A stretch of 64,000 nucleotides of DNA, from positions 244,071-308,070 of the forward strand of contig CALXXN010000001.1 in assembly GCA_944392695.1 (NCBI GenBank), written 5' to 3'. Position numbers and translations under genes: made by a program. The notes under the pieces were generated by a model that saw nothing but the letters and a program-made list of their open reading frames with translations, ran no database searches and was not told the origin of the DNA. This stretch comes from an uncultured Spirochaetales bacterium (GTDB lineage Bacteria; Spirochaetota; Spirochaetia; Sphaerochaetales; Sphaerochaetaceae). This document shows, in pieces, positions 50,432 through 58,394 of this stretch; the first letter of the stretch is position 1; every line of letters starts with the position of its first letter.

Positions 50432-51775
50432 GTGGATGTGGACATCTTCCTGTCACTTTCCTTTGCCACGCTGCTTGCCGCGACTTACTTCATCGAGCCG
50501 CTTGCCTCATTGGCCGGAGCCTTGTTGACAGCATGCGGCCTCATGGCCTCGGCAGGACGCAAGGGTCTCTGGATGACAATACCTTCCTCCTTGCTCCTTG
50601 TCGTGCTTTCAGCCTCGCTCATGCTGGAAGGTACGGTGTGCCATGCCTTCCCACAGGCTGACATAAAGGCGATATATGGCACAGTCATACAGGACAGCGT
50701 ACCTGGGCGCTGGGAGAGGCGGCGTGTCGACATCGGGCTTGAGGAGTGCTTCATCAAGGGTGGGGCCTCTGGCACCGCCCGTGGAACAGTCAGTGTCACC
50801 TATCCTGGAGATGTCAGGTTGTACAGAGGTGAGCAGGTGCTCTTCAGGGGAAGCTATGGGGAGTATGGCTTCAATGCGGTGGCATTTGAGCTTGTCTCAC
50901 GTCCCGTTGGCCAAGCCCACAGGTCAAGCTTGCTGGCCAGGATCGAAGAGGCCTTGATGGCTGGTGGCGGGGATGATGACAGGTTGTCCCTGATGTTGCT
51001 GCTTGGTTACAGCGACGAAGCATCTTTTCCGCTGACGAGCCTTGCCAGGGCCAGTGGTACAAGCCATGTGCTCGCCCTCTCCGGCATGCACCTGGCACTG
51101 TTCTCAAAGCTCCTTGGCCTGCTGCTCACCCCCTTGCTTGGCAAGAGGCAGGGCAGGGCGCTCGCCCTATGCCTGATCGCCGCATATGTCTTCCTCACCG
51201 GTTGCAAGGCCTCCATGGTGCGTGCCTTCCTGCTGTCGTCATTGTTCTTCATCCTCCCTGGCATAAGAGGCCTCCATGCCTTGATAGGGGCCTTCATCAT
51301 ACAGGCAATGATCCTTCCTTCCTCGCTCTTGAGCCTCGCCAGTTGTTACAGCTACCTCTCCCTCGCAGGGATCATGGCCTTGTCGAAACCCCTGATGAAG
51401 GCCATTGACAGCATCATCGTCCTGCCTTCCTTCGTGACTGGCAACCTGGCGGCTGGGACGGCCGCCGTGCTTTATACCGCACCACTTTCCCTGGCGGTCT
51501 TCTCCACATACCAGCTCTCAGGGATATTCACAGGAGGCCTCCTCTCCTTCCTTGTCCAGGCCTACATGCTGATTTCGATGCTCCCCTTCCTGCCACCTGT
51601 GGTCAAGGAAGTCTGCTATGCCTTGATCGAGGCCGTGATGAGCCTCGGTGCACGCTTTCCAGCCTGCCATGACATCACGGGCTGGCTGGTCCTGCTTGCT
51701 TCTGTGTTGCTCCTCGCCGCCCTATGGGCTATCCTCACGCGTAGACGTGGAGGACGGAAGGATGTGGCAACTTGA
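50432..51775 (+). CDS. comEC: ComEC/Rec2-like membrane protein without nuclease domain
   Basis: A 447-residue protein. Two N-terminal helices, a soluble OB-like domain (about 75-150) and a multi-helix Competence domain with SGTSHVLALSGMHLALFSKL (the family's 'sGl.HlLAiSGlH' motif) are visible. The usual C-terminal metallo-beta-lactamase-like domain is absent, so it is a short ComEC. In competent bacteria ComEC carries single-stranded DNA across the inner membrane. No other com genes are in the window. The start is uncertain: a GTG at 50432 or at 50438, with only a weak AGG nearby. It overlaps ksgA by 14 bases. Confidence 0.8.
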   Translation: MDVDIFLSLSFATLLAATYFIEPLASLAGALLTACGLMASAGRKGLWMTIPSSLLLVVLSASLMLEGTVCHAFPQADIKAIYGTVIQDSVPGRWERRRVDIGLEECFIKGGASGTARGTVSVTYPGDVRLYRGEQVLFRGSYGEYGFNAVAFELVSRPVGQAHRSSLLARIEEALMAGGGDDDRLSLMLLLGYSDEASFPLTSLARASGTSHVLALSGMHLALFSKLLGLLLTPLLGKRQGRALALCLIAAYVFLTGCKASMVRAFLLSSLFFILPGIRGLHALIGAFIIQAMILPSSLLSLASCYSYLSLAGIMALSKPLMKAIDSIIVLPSFVTGNLAAGTAAVLYTAPLSLAVFSTYQLSGIFTGGLLSFLVQAYMLISMLPFLPPVVKEVCYALIEAVMSLGARFPACHDITGWLVLLASVLLLAALWAILTRRRGGRKDVAT

Positions 51776-52622
51776 TTACTCGAGCCGTAAGGAACTTGAT
51801 GGACTGATGGACCTGGCTGGTCTTGCGGCGAGCCGCCGCTTTGGTCAGAACTTCCTCCTTCCTGCGGCTACAAGGCAGCGCATAGTCGATGCCATAGGAG
51901 CAGGGGAAGGGGAGCTGGTCTGGGAGATCGGTCCTGGCCTTGGTGCGCTCACATCCCTCCTCTTGTCATCGGGTGCTACTGTCAAAGCCTTCGAGATCGA
52001 CCATGGCTTCTGCGCCCTTCTCAAGGAACAGGCCTTCGCTGATGAGCCTGGCTTCTCCCTTGTCGAGGGGGATGCCTTGAAGACGCTCTTCGAAGAGGAG
52101 GACAGGCCTGCTTACATCTGTGGCAACCTGCCATACAATGTCGGAAGCCCCTGCATAGCGAAGCTGATAGAGAACGACATCATCCCACGACGCATGGTCT
52201 TCACCTTGCAGAAGGAGGTTGTCGAGCGCATGTGTGCCCGTCCTGGCGATGAATCCTACTCCTCGTTCTCCGTCGTCACCCAGTTGGATTATTCGAACAA
52301 GCTTCTTTTCAACATCCACCGTACCGCCTTCCATCCGCAACCCAATGTGGATTCGGCTGTCGTTGTGATGGAAAAGCGCATCCAGCCTATGATAGACCCC
52401 GCCCTCAGGGCGGTCTTCCTCCCCATGGTGCGCGACATATTCGCCCAGAGACGCAAGACAGTGCGTAACAACCTTGTCACCGCCTATGCGGGCAGGATAG
52501 GACGCAGCGGGGTGGAGGAGGTGCTCTCCAAGGCAGGTCTTGGCGGAGATGAGCGTGCCGAGGTCCTTGATTGGACACGCCTGGAGGCCTTGGCCTCATC
52601 ACTATCCTCTGTGCTTGGATGA
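51762..52622 (+). CDS. ksgA: 16S rRNA dimethyladenosine transferase
   Basis: A 286-residue RsmA/KsgA enzyme that dimethylates the two adjacent adenines near the 3' end of 16S rRNA. SRRFGQNFLL at the N-terminus, the SAM loop EIGPGLGALT, the catalytic GNLPYNVGSP and the late FAQRRKTVRNNL are all typical. The ATG at 51762 has GGAGG 8 bases upstream within the end of the ComEC-like gene. A strong terminator follows. Confidence 0.95.
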   Translation: MWQLDYSSRKELDGLMDLAGLAASRRFGQNFLLPAATRQRIVDAIGAGEGELVWEIGPGLGALTSLLLSSGATVKAFEIDHGFCALLKEQAFADEPGFSLVEGDALKTLFEEEDRPAYICGNLPYNVGSPCIAKLIENDIIPRRMVFTLQKEVVERMCARPGDESYSSFSVVTQLDYSNKLLFNIHRTAFHPQPNVDSAVVVMEKRIQPMIDPALRAVFLPMVRDIFAQRRKTVRNNLVTAYAGRIGRSGVEEVLSKAGLGGDERAEVLDWTRLEALASSLSSVLG

Positions 52623-52629
52623 AAGAGAA

Positions 52630-52662
52630 GGGACGCACCGCTCAGATGCGTCCCTACTGTTT
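52630..52662 (+). terminator. Terminator after ksgA
   Basis: An 8-bp stem GGGACGCA / TGCGTCCC with a 9-base loop, then TACTGTTTTC. It lies between convergent ksgA and pta and could serve both. Confidence 0.7.
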
Positions 52663-52676
52663 TCATGGCTTGCGGC

Positions 52677-53678
52677 TCAGTTCGAAGCGGCCTGGGCGAG
52701 TGTGATCGCTGCTGTGACGACGATGTCCTCGACAGAACAGCCGCGTGAGAGGTCGCTGACAGGCTTGGCAAAGCCTTGGAGGATCGGTCCATAGGCCTCT
52801 GCGCCTGCAAGACGCTGGACAAGCTTGTAGCCGATGTTTCCAGCCTGGAGGTCAGGGAAGACCAGGACGTTGGCATGTCCTGCGACTGTGGAACCAGGGG
52901 CCTTCTGTGCGGCGACTGAGGGGACGATGGAGGCATCGAGCTGGAGTTCACCATCAACCTGGAGTTCCGGGCACTTGGCCTTGACGAGCTCTGTGGCCTT
53001 CTGGACCTTCTCAACGAGATCACCCTTGGCAGAGCCCTTTGTGGAGTAGCTCAGCATTGAGACGACCGGTTCTGCACCCAGGAAGGTGCGGCAGCTCTGC
53101 GCACTGGCTTCGGCGATTTCCGCCAGCTGCTCAGCGGTCGGGTTGGGGATGGTGGCGCAGTCAGCGAAGATGAAGGATCCGTTGACTCCATACTGGCTCT
53201 TGTCTGTCGCCATGACGAAGCAGCTTGAGGCGCTCTTGATGCCGGGCTTGCACTTGATGATGTTGAAGGCGGCGCGGAGCACATCAGCGGTTGTAGACTC
53301 AGCACCAGCGACCATGCTGTCAGCATAGCCAAGGTGGACCATCATGGCACCCCAGCGGAGCTTGTCGCCCATGTCGATCCTGGCCTGTTCCTCGGTCATG
53401 CCCTTGTGCTTCCTGAGTTCATAGAACTCCTTGGCGAACTCTTCCTTCTTGGGGTCGGTCGCAGGATCCTCGATCTTGATGCCATCGAGGCTGACCCCCT
53501 CTGCCGCTGCAGCTGCCTTGACCTCGTCAGCGGGTCCGACCAGTGTGACGCTGGCGGCGATGCCTTCGTCAACGATGATCCTGGCGGCCTTGAGTGTCCT
53601 CTTCTCAAGACCTTCGGCGAGGACGAGCGACTTGCCCGCAGCCTTCGCGAGGTCCTTCATCTTCTGTGAAAACGTCAT
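52677..53678 (-). CDS. pta: Phosphate acetyltransferase
   Basis: A 333-residue short-form Pta that converts acetyl-CoA and phosphate to acetyl phosphate, the step before ATP formation by acetate kinase. Family text includes [14 protein letters not shown], the ADSMVAGA segment, [16 protein letters not shown] and [19 protein letters not shown] sequence. I start at the ATG at 53678 with GAGGAG 8 bases upstream. The mRNA leader contains a strong hairpin just before that site. No ackA gene is adjacent. Together with the hydrogenase it supports an acetate- and H2-producing fermentation. Confidence 0.95.
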   Translation of the reverse strand: MTFSQKMKDLAKAAGKSLVLAEGLEKRTLKAARIIVDEGIAASVTLVGPADEVKAAAAAEGVSLDGIKIEDPATDPKKEEFAKEFYELRKHKGMTEEQARIDMGDKLRWGAMMVHLGYADSMVAGAESTTADVLRAAFNIIKCKPGIKSASSCFVMATDKSQYGVNGSFIFADCATIPNPTAEQLAEIAEASAQSCRTFLGAEPVVSMLSYSTKGSAKGDLVEKVQKATELVKAKCPELQVDGELQLDASIVPSVAAQKAPGSTVAGHANVLVFPDLQAGNIGYKLVQRLAGAEAYGPILQGFAKPVSDLSRGCSVEDIVVTAAITLAQAASN

Positions 53679-53693
53679 GACTACTTCTCCTCT

Positions 53694-53710
53694 CAGGGGC
53701 CATGCCCCTG
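53694..53710 (-). promoter_or_regulatory. Hairpin at the 5' end of the pta mRNA
   Basis: CAGGGGC / GCCCCTG with a 3-base loop, located between the predicted transcript start and the pta Shine-Dalgarno. It may protect the 5' end or tune translation. Confidence 0.5.
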
Positions 53711-53716
53711 TCGGCA

Positions 53717-53745
53717 ATGATAAGTCCAGCACCTTTTTTTTTAAA
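53717..53745 (-). promoter_or_regulatory. Promoter of pta
   Basis: Minus-strand TTTAAA (53745-53740), 17 bases beginning with a run of A, then TATCAT (53722-53717). Confidence 0.6.
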
Positions 53746-53778
53746 GGGCCTGCCAAGGCCCATGTTGAAAAACATGGG
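53746..53778. promoter_or_regulatory. Two abutting perfect inverted repeats upstream of pta and tyrA
   Basis: GGGCCT-gcca-AGGCCC (53746-53761) and CCCATGTT-gaaa-AACATGGG (53759-53778) share their CCC. They sit just upstream of the pta -35 and about 24 bases before the divergent tyrA start. They could be operators for one or two regulators, or RNA hairpins. Confidence 0.5.
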
Positions 53779-53801
53779 AGAAAAAGGCTAACCTCAGCCG
53801 C

Positions 53802-54554
53802 ATGATACGCGGAGTATATGGACTAGGACGCTTCGGCAGCTTCTGGGCCCGGACACTGGCCGCCGGGGCGCCAGGTGACGAGGTCCTTGTGTGGTCTCGA
53901 CATCAGCATGAGCTTCCTCCTTTGGTGAGGGCTGTCAGCGAGGATGAGCTGCTCTCATCCTGCGATGAGCTTTATTTCACTGTTGCGATCAGTGCCCTTA
54001 AGGAGGTCCTTGGCCGCGTCAAGGGCAGGATCCGTCCTGGCACCTTGGTCATGGATGCCTGCTCGGTCAAGAGCGGTCCTGCCGCCTGGATGAAGGAGGC
54101 CTTGGGAGGGGAGGATGTCGACATCGTCGCGACACACCCGATGTTCGGACCTGACAGTGCTGCAAAGGGACTGGAAGGGCTTCCTATCGTGACCTGCCCT
54201 GTCAAAGTGCCAATGGAACGTCTCAACGCCTTGGAGGACTCTTACAGGGCCATGGGGCTGAAGGTCCTCAGGATGAGCGCACTTGAGCATGACAAGCAGG
54301 CTGCCTGGTCCCAGGGCGTCACACATTTCGTCGGACGTACATTGAGCGAAATGGGTTTGAAGGATACAGAAATCGCGACCCAGGGCTACAAGACACTGAT
54401 GACCATTGTCGACCAGACCTGTAATGACCCGATGCAGCTTTTCTGCGACCTCCAGCGTTACAACCCTTACGCCAAGGAGATGAGGCTGTCACTCCAGGTC
54501 GCCATAGAGAAGGTCCTGAACAAGCTGCGCGAAAGCGAGGAGGGCCAGTCTTGA
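53802..54554 (+). CDS. tyrA: Prephenate dehydrogenase
   Basis: A 250-residue NAD(P)-dependent dehydrogenase of tyrosine synthesis. The Rossmann loop [10 protein letters not shown] opens the protein, [10 protein letters not shown] carries the conserved His of the family, and [15 protein letters not shown] forms the second domain's substrate site. There is no ACT or chorismate mutase domain, so it is the minimal form. No Shine-Dalgarno is evident before the ATG. mtaB begins inside its stop codon. Confidence 0.88.
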   Translation: MIRGVYGLGRFGSFWARTLAAGAPGDEVLVWSRHQHELPPLVRAVSEDELLSSCDELYFTVAISALKEVLGRVKGRIRPGTLVMDACSVKSGPAAWMKEALGGEDVDIVATHPMFGPDSAAKGLEGLPIVTCPVKVPMERLNALEDSYRAMGLKVLRMSALEHDKQAAWSQGVTHFVGRTLSEMGLKDTEIATQGYKTLMTIVDQTCNDPMQLFCDLQRYNPYAKEMRLSLQVAIEKVLNKLRESEEGQS

Positions 54555-55840
54555 AAGTCTGTGTCTACACCTTGGGATGCCGCCTGAACCAGTGTGAGAG
54601 CGAGGCCCTTGCCGATGCCTTCGCCAAGGAAGGTTTTGACATCACGGATGAGGAAGCTGGTGATGCCGGGCTGTATGTCGTCAACACCTGTACCGTGACG
54701 GCCAAGGCTGAACAGAAGGCAAGGCGCATGATCCGGCTCTTCGCCAAGAGCGGGGCCTCTGTCGTGGTCACTGGCTGCTATGCCCAGATGGCACAATCTG
54801 AACTCGAAGCCCTGGGACGGATTCATGTCGTGCCGCTTGAGCGCAAGTCAGCACTGCTGTCGCTTCCCAGGCATATCAAGGACTGTGCTGCCGCTGGCAT
54901 GAGCCTGGAGGAGTCACTTCCCCTGTTCACAGGACCGGAGTCATCTGTCTTCGATTACCAGGCATCCTCATTCTCCTATCATTCAAGAGCCTACCTGAAG
55001 GTCCAGGATGGTTGTGACAACTCCTGTGGCTACTGCCGTGTCCATATCGCCAGAGGTCCTTCCCAGAGTCTTGATGCAGATGAGGTGATCCGGCGCGCCA
55101 TGGACCTGGAGGGTGCTGGTTTCAATGAAATCGTGCTGACAGGTGTCAACCTGACGATGTACGACCATGAAGGAGCGGGGCTTGGCGGCATGATGCTGCG
55201 CCTGATCCCCCGCTTGAAGCCAAGTACGAGGCTACGCCTGTCATCGATGGAGCCTGACCACATAGATGAAGCCCTGATAGAAGCGGTCTCGTCGCCTGCC
55301 GTCCATCCCCATTTCCACCTTCCATTGCAGAGCGCTTCCCAGCGTGTGCTTGAGCGTTGTGGCCGTCTGTATCCGATGAGTCATGTCGAATGGGTCGTCA
55401 AGCAGCTCAGGGCCGCCCGCAAGGACCCCTTCATAGCCTGTGACCTGATCTCGGGCCTTCCAGGGGAAGGTGAGGCGGAGTTCCAGGAGACTGTGGATTT
55501 CATCCGAGGCAACGACTTCGCACAGGCCCATGTCTTTCCATTCTCACCACGCCCTGGTACGGCCTTGGAGAAGGCGCGTGACAGGGTCAGTGAACGTGTC
55601 AGGGATGAGCGTGCCCAGGTCCTGCGTGAGCTGTCCGAGGACTTGCACCAACGCTACATCAAGCGCCAGGTGGGCAGTGAGGTCGAAGTCCTCCTCGAAA
55701 GCCGCAAGGATGGCGCCTGGCAGGGCACGACAGGCAACTACCTGAAGGTGAAGGTGGAAGGCGTCGAGGGGCTTGTGCTTGACCGCGGCCAGATCGTACG
55801 CGGCATCCTGAAGGCCCCTGGACTTGTCAGCCTTTCCTGA
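54551..55840 (+). CDS. mtaB: tRNA N6-threonylcarbamoyladenosine(37) methylthiotransferase
   Basis: A 429-residue radical-SAM methylthiotransferase that converts t6A37 to ms2t6A37 in tRNA. The N-terminal domain supplies cluster cysteines in LGCRLNQCESE, NTCTVT and TGCYAQ. The radical SAM motif is DGCDNSCGYCRV (CxxxCxxC). A C-terminal TRAM-like domain (EVEVLLESRKDG) follows. The LGCRLNQ form separates MtaB from MiaB and RimO. The start is TTG in the tyrA stop (TTGA) with GGAGG 8 bases upstream. Its 3' end overlaps cysE by 14 bases. Confidence 0.93.
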   Translation: MKVCVYTLGCRLNQCESEALADAFAKEGFDITDEEAGDAGLYVVNTCTVTAKAEQKARRMIRLFAKSGASVVVTGCYAQMAQSELEALGRIHVVPLERKSALLSLPRHIKDCAAAGMSLEESLPLFTGPESSVFDYQASSFSYHSRAYLKVQDGCDNSCGYCRVHIARGPSQSLDADEVIRRAMDLEGAGFNEIVLTGVNLTMYDHEGAGLGGMMLRLIPRLKPSTRLRLSSMEPDHIDEALIEAVSSPAVHPHFHLPLQSASQRVLERCGRLYPMSHVEWVVKQLRAARKDPFIACDLISGLPGEGEAEFQETVDFIRGNDFAQAHVFPFSPRPGTALEKARDRVSERVRDERAQVLRELSEDLHQRYIKRQVGSEVEVLLESRKDGAWQGTTGNYLKVKVEGVEGLVLDRGQIVRGILKAPGLVSLS

Positions 55841-56720
55841 TCGGCCGGCTCTTCATCAGCACTTCAGGGTCCTTGTTCATGACAAGGGTCCCTGGAGGTA
55901 CATCCTCTTTTATCCAGACAGATGATCCTATCGTCGATCCACGACCTACGGTGACATCTCCAAGCACTGTGGCATTGGCGTAGATGGTCACATCGTCCTC
56001 AATCGTAGGATGACGTTTGACTCCCTTCAGCAACTGGCCACAGGCGTCACGGGGGAAGGACAGGGCACCTAGTGTGACACCCTGGTAGAGTTTCACATGT
56101 TCACCTATGACAGTTGTCTCACCGATGACGACACCACTGCCATGATCGATGAAGAAGCTGTCTCCTATCGTGGCACCAGGATGGATGTCTATGCCTGTCG
56201 CACCATGTACGACCTCGCTCATCATGCGTGGGAGCATTGGGACATGCTGCTGATGCAGCAGGTGTGCCACACGGTGGACACTGATCGCCTGGAAGGCTGG
56301 ATAGCAGGTGATCACCTCGGCCAGGCTCTGTGCGGCAGGGTCTCCTTCGAAGCCCGCCTGGGCATCGGTCTTGAGTGAGCGTCTTATCGAGGCTAGGTTG
56401 TCAAGTAGGGCATCGACAGCCTCACTCGAGCGCTGCCTCAGGACCCCAAGCTCCTCTTCCGGCTCCGCATGGCGCCAGGCCAGGAGGATCAGGGAGCTGA
56501 GTCTTGCGGCGAAGAGGTCCATCTCAGTGCGGAGCGTGTCCTCAAGACCACCCCAGGGACGTCTGATCCCACGCCCTGGGTGGAGGAGGTCCATCAGGTT
56601 GCCGATCAAGGACCTGACCTCCTCCATTGTCGGAAGTTGCGAGAGCTCCCCGTATGAAGCTCCTCCTGAAAGCCTTGAGAATGAGGCCAGATAGGCCTTG
56701 AGCTGTTCTTCCCTTGTCAT
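55827..56720 (-). CDS. cysE: Serine O-acetyltransferase
   Basis: A 297-residue enzyme making O-acetylserine for cysteine synthesis. A helical N-terminal domain is followed by a left-handed beta-helix of hexapeptide repeats: GIDIHPGATIGDSFFIDHG and VVIGETTVIGEHVKLYQGVT. The acetyl-CoA site follows. Length fits the longer EpsC/SatA class. There is no cysK beside it. A TATATT (56733-56728) lies 8 bases before the ATG and no Shine-Dalgarno is visible, so a leaderless transcript is possible, though the -35 is poor. Confidence 0.92.
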   Translation of the reverse strand: MTREEQLKAYLASFSRLSGGASYGELSQLPTMEEVRSLIGNLMDLLHPGRGIRRPWGGLEDTLRTEMDLFAARLSSLILLAWRHAEPEEELGVLRQRSSEAVDALLDNLASIRRSLKTDAQAGFEGDPAAQSLAEVITCYPAFQAISVHRVAHLLHQQHVPMLPRMMSEVVHGATGIDIHPGATIGDSFFIDHGSGVVIGETTVIGEHVKLYQGVTLGALSFPRDACGQLLKGVKRHPTIEDDVTIYANATVLGDVTVGRGSTIGSSVWIKEDVPPGTLVMNKDPEVLMKSRPIRKG

Positions 56721-56761
56721 GTGGTGGAATATAACGCCAAAAGGTGGTCTCAGTCTTCATC

Positions 56762-57307
56762 CTAGTCACTTGTGGCGAGCAACATCTCCACCCTTGGAGC
56801 CACCCTCGTGGCTACAAAGGCGGAGGCGATGAGTTTCAGGACATCTCCAAGGATGAAGGGTACGAGGCCGCTGATGAAGGTGGCGCTCCATGACAGGGAG
56901 AGTGATGACTTGAGCCAGAGGAGTCCTGGGATGTAGATCGCCATTGTGGCAAGCAGGGCTGCCAGGAGATAGGTGGCCATGTTCTTCCTGGGGACAAGGC
57001 GGAGCACGATGGCTTCAACGATGACAGCAGCGACGAGTCCTGCAAGGTAACCACCCGTAGGTCCTGCGATCGCCGCGATCCCTCCTCCTGTGGTGAAGAT
57101 CGGCAATCCAATCAGGCCTATGAAGAGGTAGGCGAGCATGCTGCCAAGCGAGAGCCTCAGTGGTAGCACAAGGCCTGCGACGAGGGCGAAGAGGGTCTGC
57201 AATGTGACAGGCACAGGGGGGAGTGGTATCCTGATGAAGGCCCCGACAGCTGCAAGGGCTGCGAAAAGGGCGGTGAGCATGACTGATAGCAGGGTGCGTC
57301 TTTCCAT
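56762..57307 (-). CDS. bioY: Biotin transporter BioY
   Basis: A 181-residue membrane S-component with six predicted helices. RIPLPPVPVTLQTLFALVAG is the conserved BioY segment, and GPTGGYLAG lies in the central loop. It binds biotin and works alone or with an ECF energizing module; no ecfA or ecfT genes are here. A BirA-type operator covers its promoter, and birA itself is divergently transcribed next to it, so uptake should be repressed when biotin is plentiful. AAGG precedes the ATG. Confidence 0.95.
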   Translation of the reverse strand: MERRTLLSVMLTALFAALAAVGAFIRIPLPPVPVTLQTLFALVAGLVLPLRLSLGSMLAYLFIGLIGLPIFTTGGGIAAIAGPTGGYLAGLVAAVIVEAIVLRLVPRKNMATYLLAALLATMAIYIPGLLWLKSSLSLSWSATFISGLVPFILGDVLKLIASAFVATRVAPRVEMLLATSD

Positions 57308-57341
57308 ATTGTCAACCTTTGTATGGAATGGAGTTTACAAT
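57308..57341. promoter_or_regulatory. BirA operator and bioY promoter
   Basis: Minus strand ATTGTAAAC (57341-57333), 16 bases, GTTGACAAT (57316-57308) matches the known BirA site architecture (TTGTAAAC-N14-16-GTTTACAA). The bioY promoter, TGGACA (57360-57355), 17 bases, TAAACT (57337-57332), has its -10 inside the operator. Confidence 0.85.
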
Positions 57342-57370
57342 CTGGAATGGACTTTGTCCATACAGCTTCC

Positions 57371-57399
57371 TTGACCTTTGTCCTCCCCCTGTCCATACT
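57371..57399 (+). promoter_or_regulatory. Promoter of birA
   Basis: TTGACC (57371-57376), 17 bases, CATACT (57394-57399). The ATG at 57408 is 9 bases beyond the -10, indicating little or no leader. Confidence 0.6.
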
Positions 57400-57407
57400 C
57401 CAAGGCC

Positions 57408-58364
57408 ATGGGCACATTGTCATCTGTCTACAAGGGCTTGAAGGAAGCGGAAGGCGCTTTCGTGTCAGGTCAGAAGCTTGCTGATGAGGCTGGGATCAGC
57501 AGGGCGGCGATCTGGAAGGCGGTCTCATCCTTGCAGGAGGCGGGCTTCCATGTGGAAGCGCAGAAGCATCATGGCTACCGCCTTCTTCCAGGTGAGGCTT
57601 ATAACGCTACCACCCTGCAGCTCCTGCACGAGCCACTGCCTGTATTCTTCCTTGAGGATGTCGACAGCACGAACAGCGAGGCCAGGCGTCTTGTCGACAG
57701 GGGTGTGGAAGCACCCTTCGTTGTCATAGCACGCCAGCAGAGTGGTGGTCGTGGGCGCCGTGGTCGTTCTTTCTCATCTCCTGAAGGAGGTGTGTACCTG
57801 TCGTTGGTCATCCCAGTGGAGGCGGGTTTCGATCCAGGTCTTGTGACCACAGCGGCCTGCATGGGTGTCAGCCGTGCGATCGATTCACTTGGCTTCGACA
57901 GCCGGATCAAGTGGGTGAATGACATCTACATCTCAGGTAAGAAGGCTGTCGGCATACTCTGCGAAGGTGTCGTCTCGATGGAGGATGCCCATGTTTCAGA
58001 CATCGTGATCGGCATTGGCGTGAACTATGAGGGCTCTTCCCTCCCCCCTGGGCTGGAGGACATCGCCACAGCCCTCTATCCAGAAGGATGCCCTCCTGTC
58101 TCTCGTGCGGCCTTCACGAAGAGGATGGTAGACGAGGTCAGGGCCGCTCTTGCCTCAGATGACTACCTGGCTGAGTACAAGCGTAAGTGTTTCGTGCTTG
58201 GACAGGATATTGATGTCATCACCTTCAACGGCGTGAGGAGGGCGCATGCCCTGGACATCGATGACCAGGCCCACCTGGTCGTACGCTATGAGGATGGGAG
58301 TGTGGAAGCGCTCTCCAGTGCGGAAGTGTCACTGAGGTTGAAGCCAAGGCCGGATCTTGGCTAA
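57408..58364 (+). CDS. birA: Biotin-protein ligase / biotin operon repressor
   Basis: A 318-residue bifunctional BirA. The N-terminal winged helix (GQKLADEAGISRAAIWKAVSS, about 21-41) binds the operator. The ligase domain has VDSTNSEA, the biotinyl-AMP loop GGRGRRGRSF, IKWVNDI and a C-terminal SH3-like cap. It attaches biotin to carrier proteins, such as the carrier subunit expected for the sodium-pumping decarboxylase. The ATG at 57408 has only AAGG two bases away and the promoter nearly touches it, so translation is probably leaderless. Confidence 0.95.
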   Translation: MGTLSSVYKGLKEAEGAFVSGQKLADEAGISRAAIWKAVSSLQEAGFHVEAQKHHGYRLLPGEAYNATTLQLLHEPLPVFFLEDVDSTNSEARRLVDRGVEAPFVVIARQQSGGRGRRGRSFSSPEGGVYLSLVIPVEAGFDPGLVTTAACMGVSRAIDSLGFDSRIKWVNDIYISGKKAVGILCEGVVSMEDAHVSDIVIGIGVNYEGSSLPPGLEDIATALYPEGCPPVSRAAFTKRMVDEVRAALASDDYLAEYKRKCFVLGQDIDVITFNGVRRAHALDIDDQAHLVVRYEDGSVEALSSAEVSLRLKPRPDLG

Positions 58365-58394
58365 CATAGGCCCACACAGTTAGGAAACACACAG

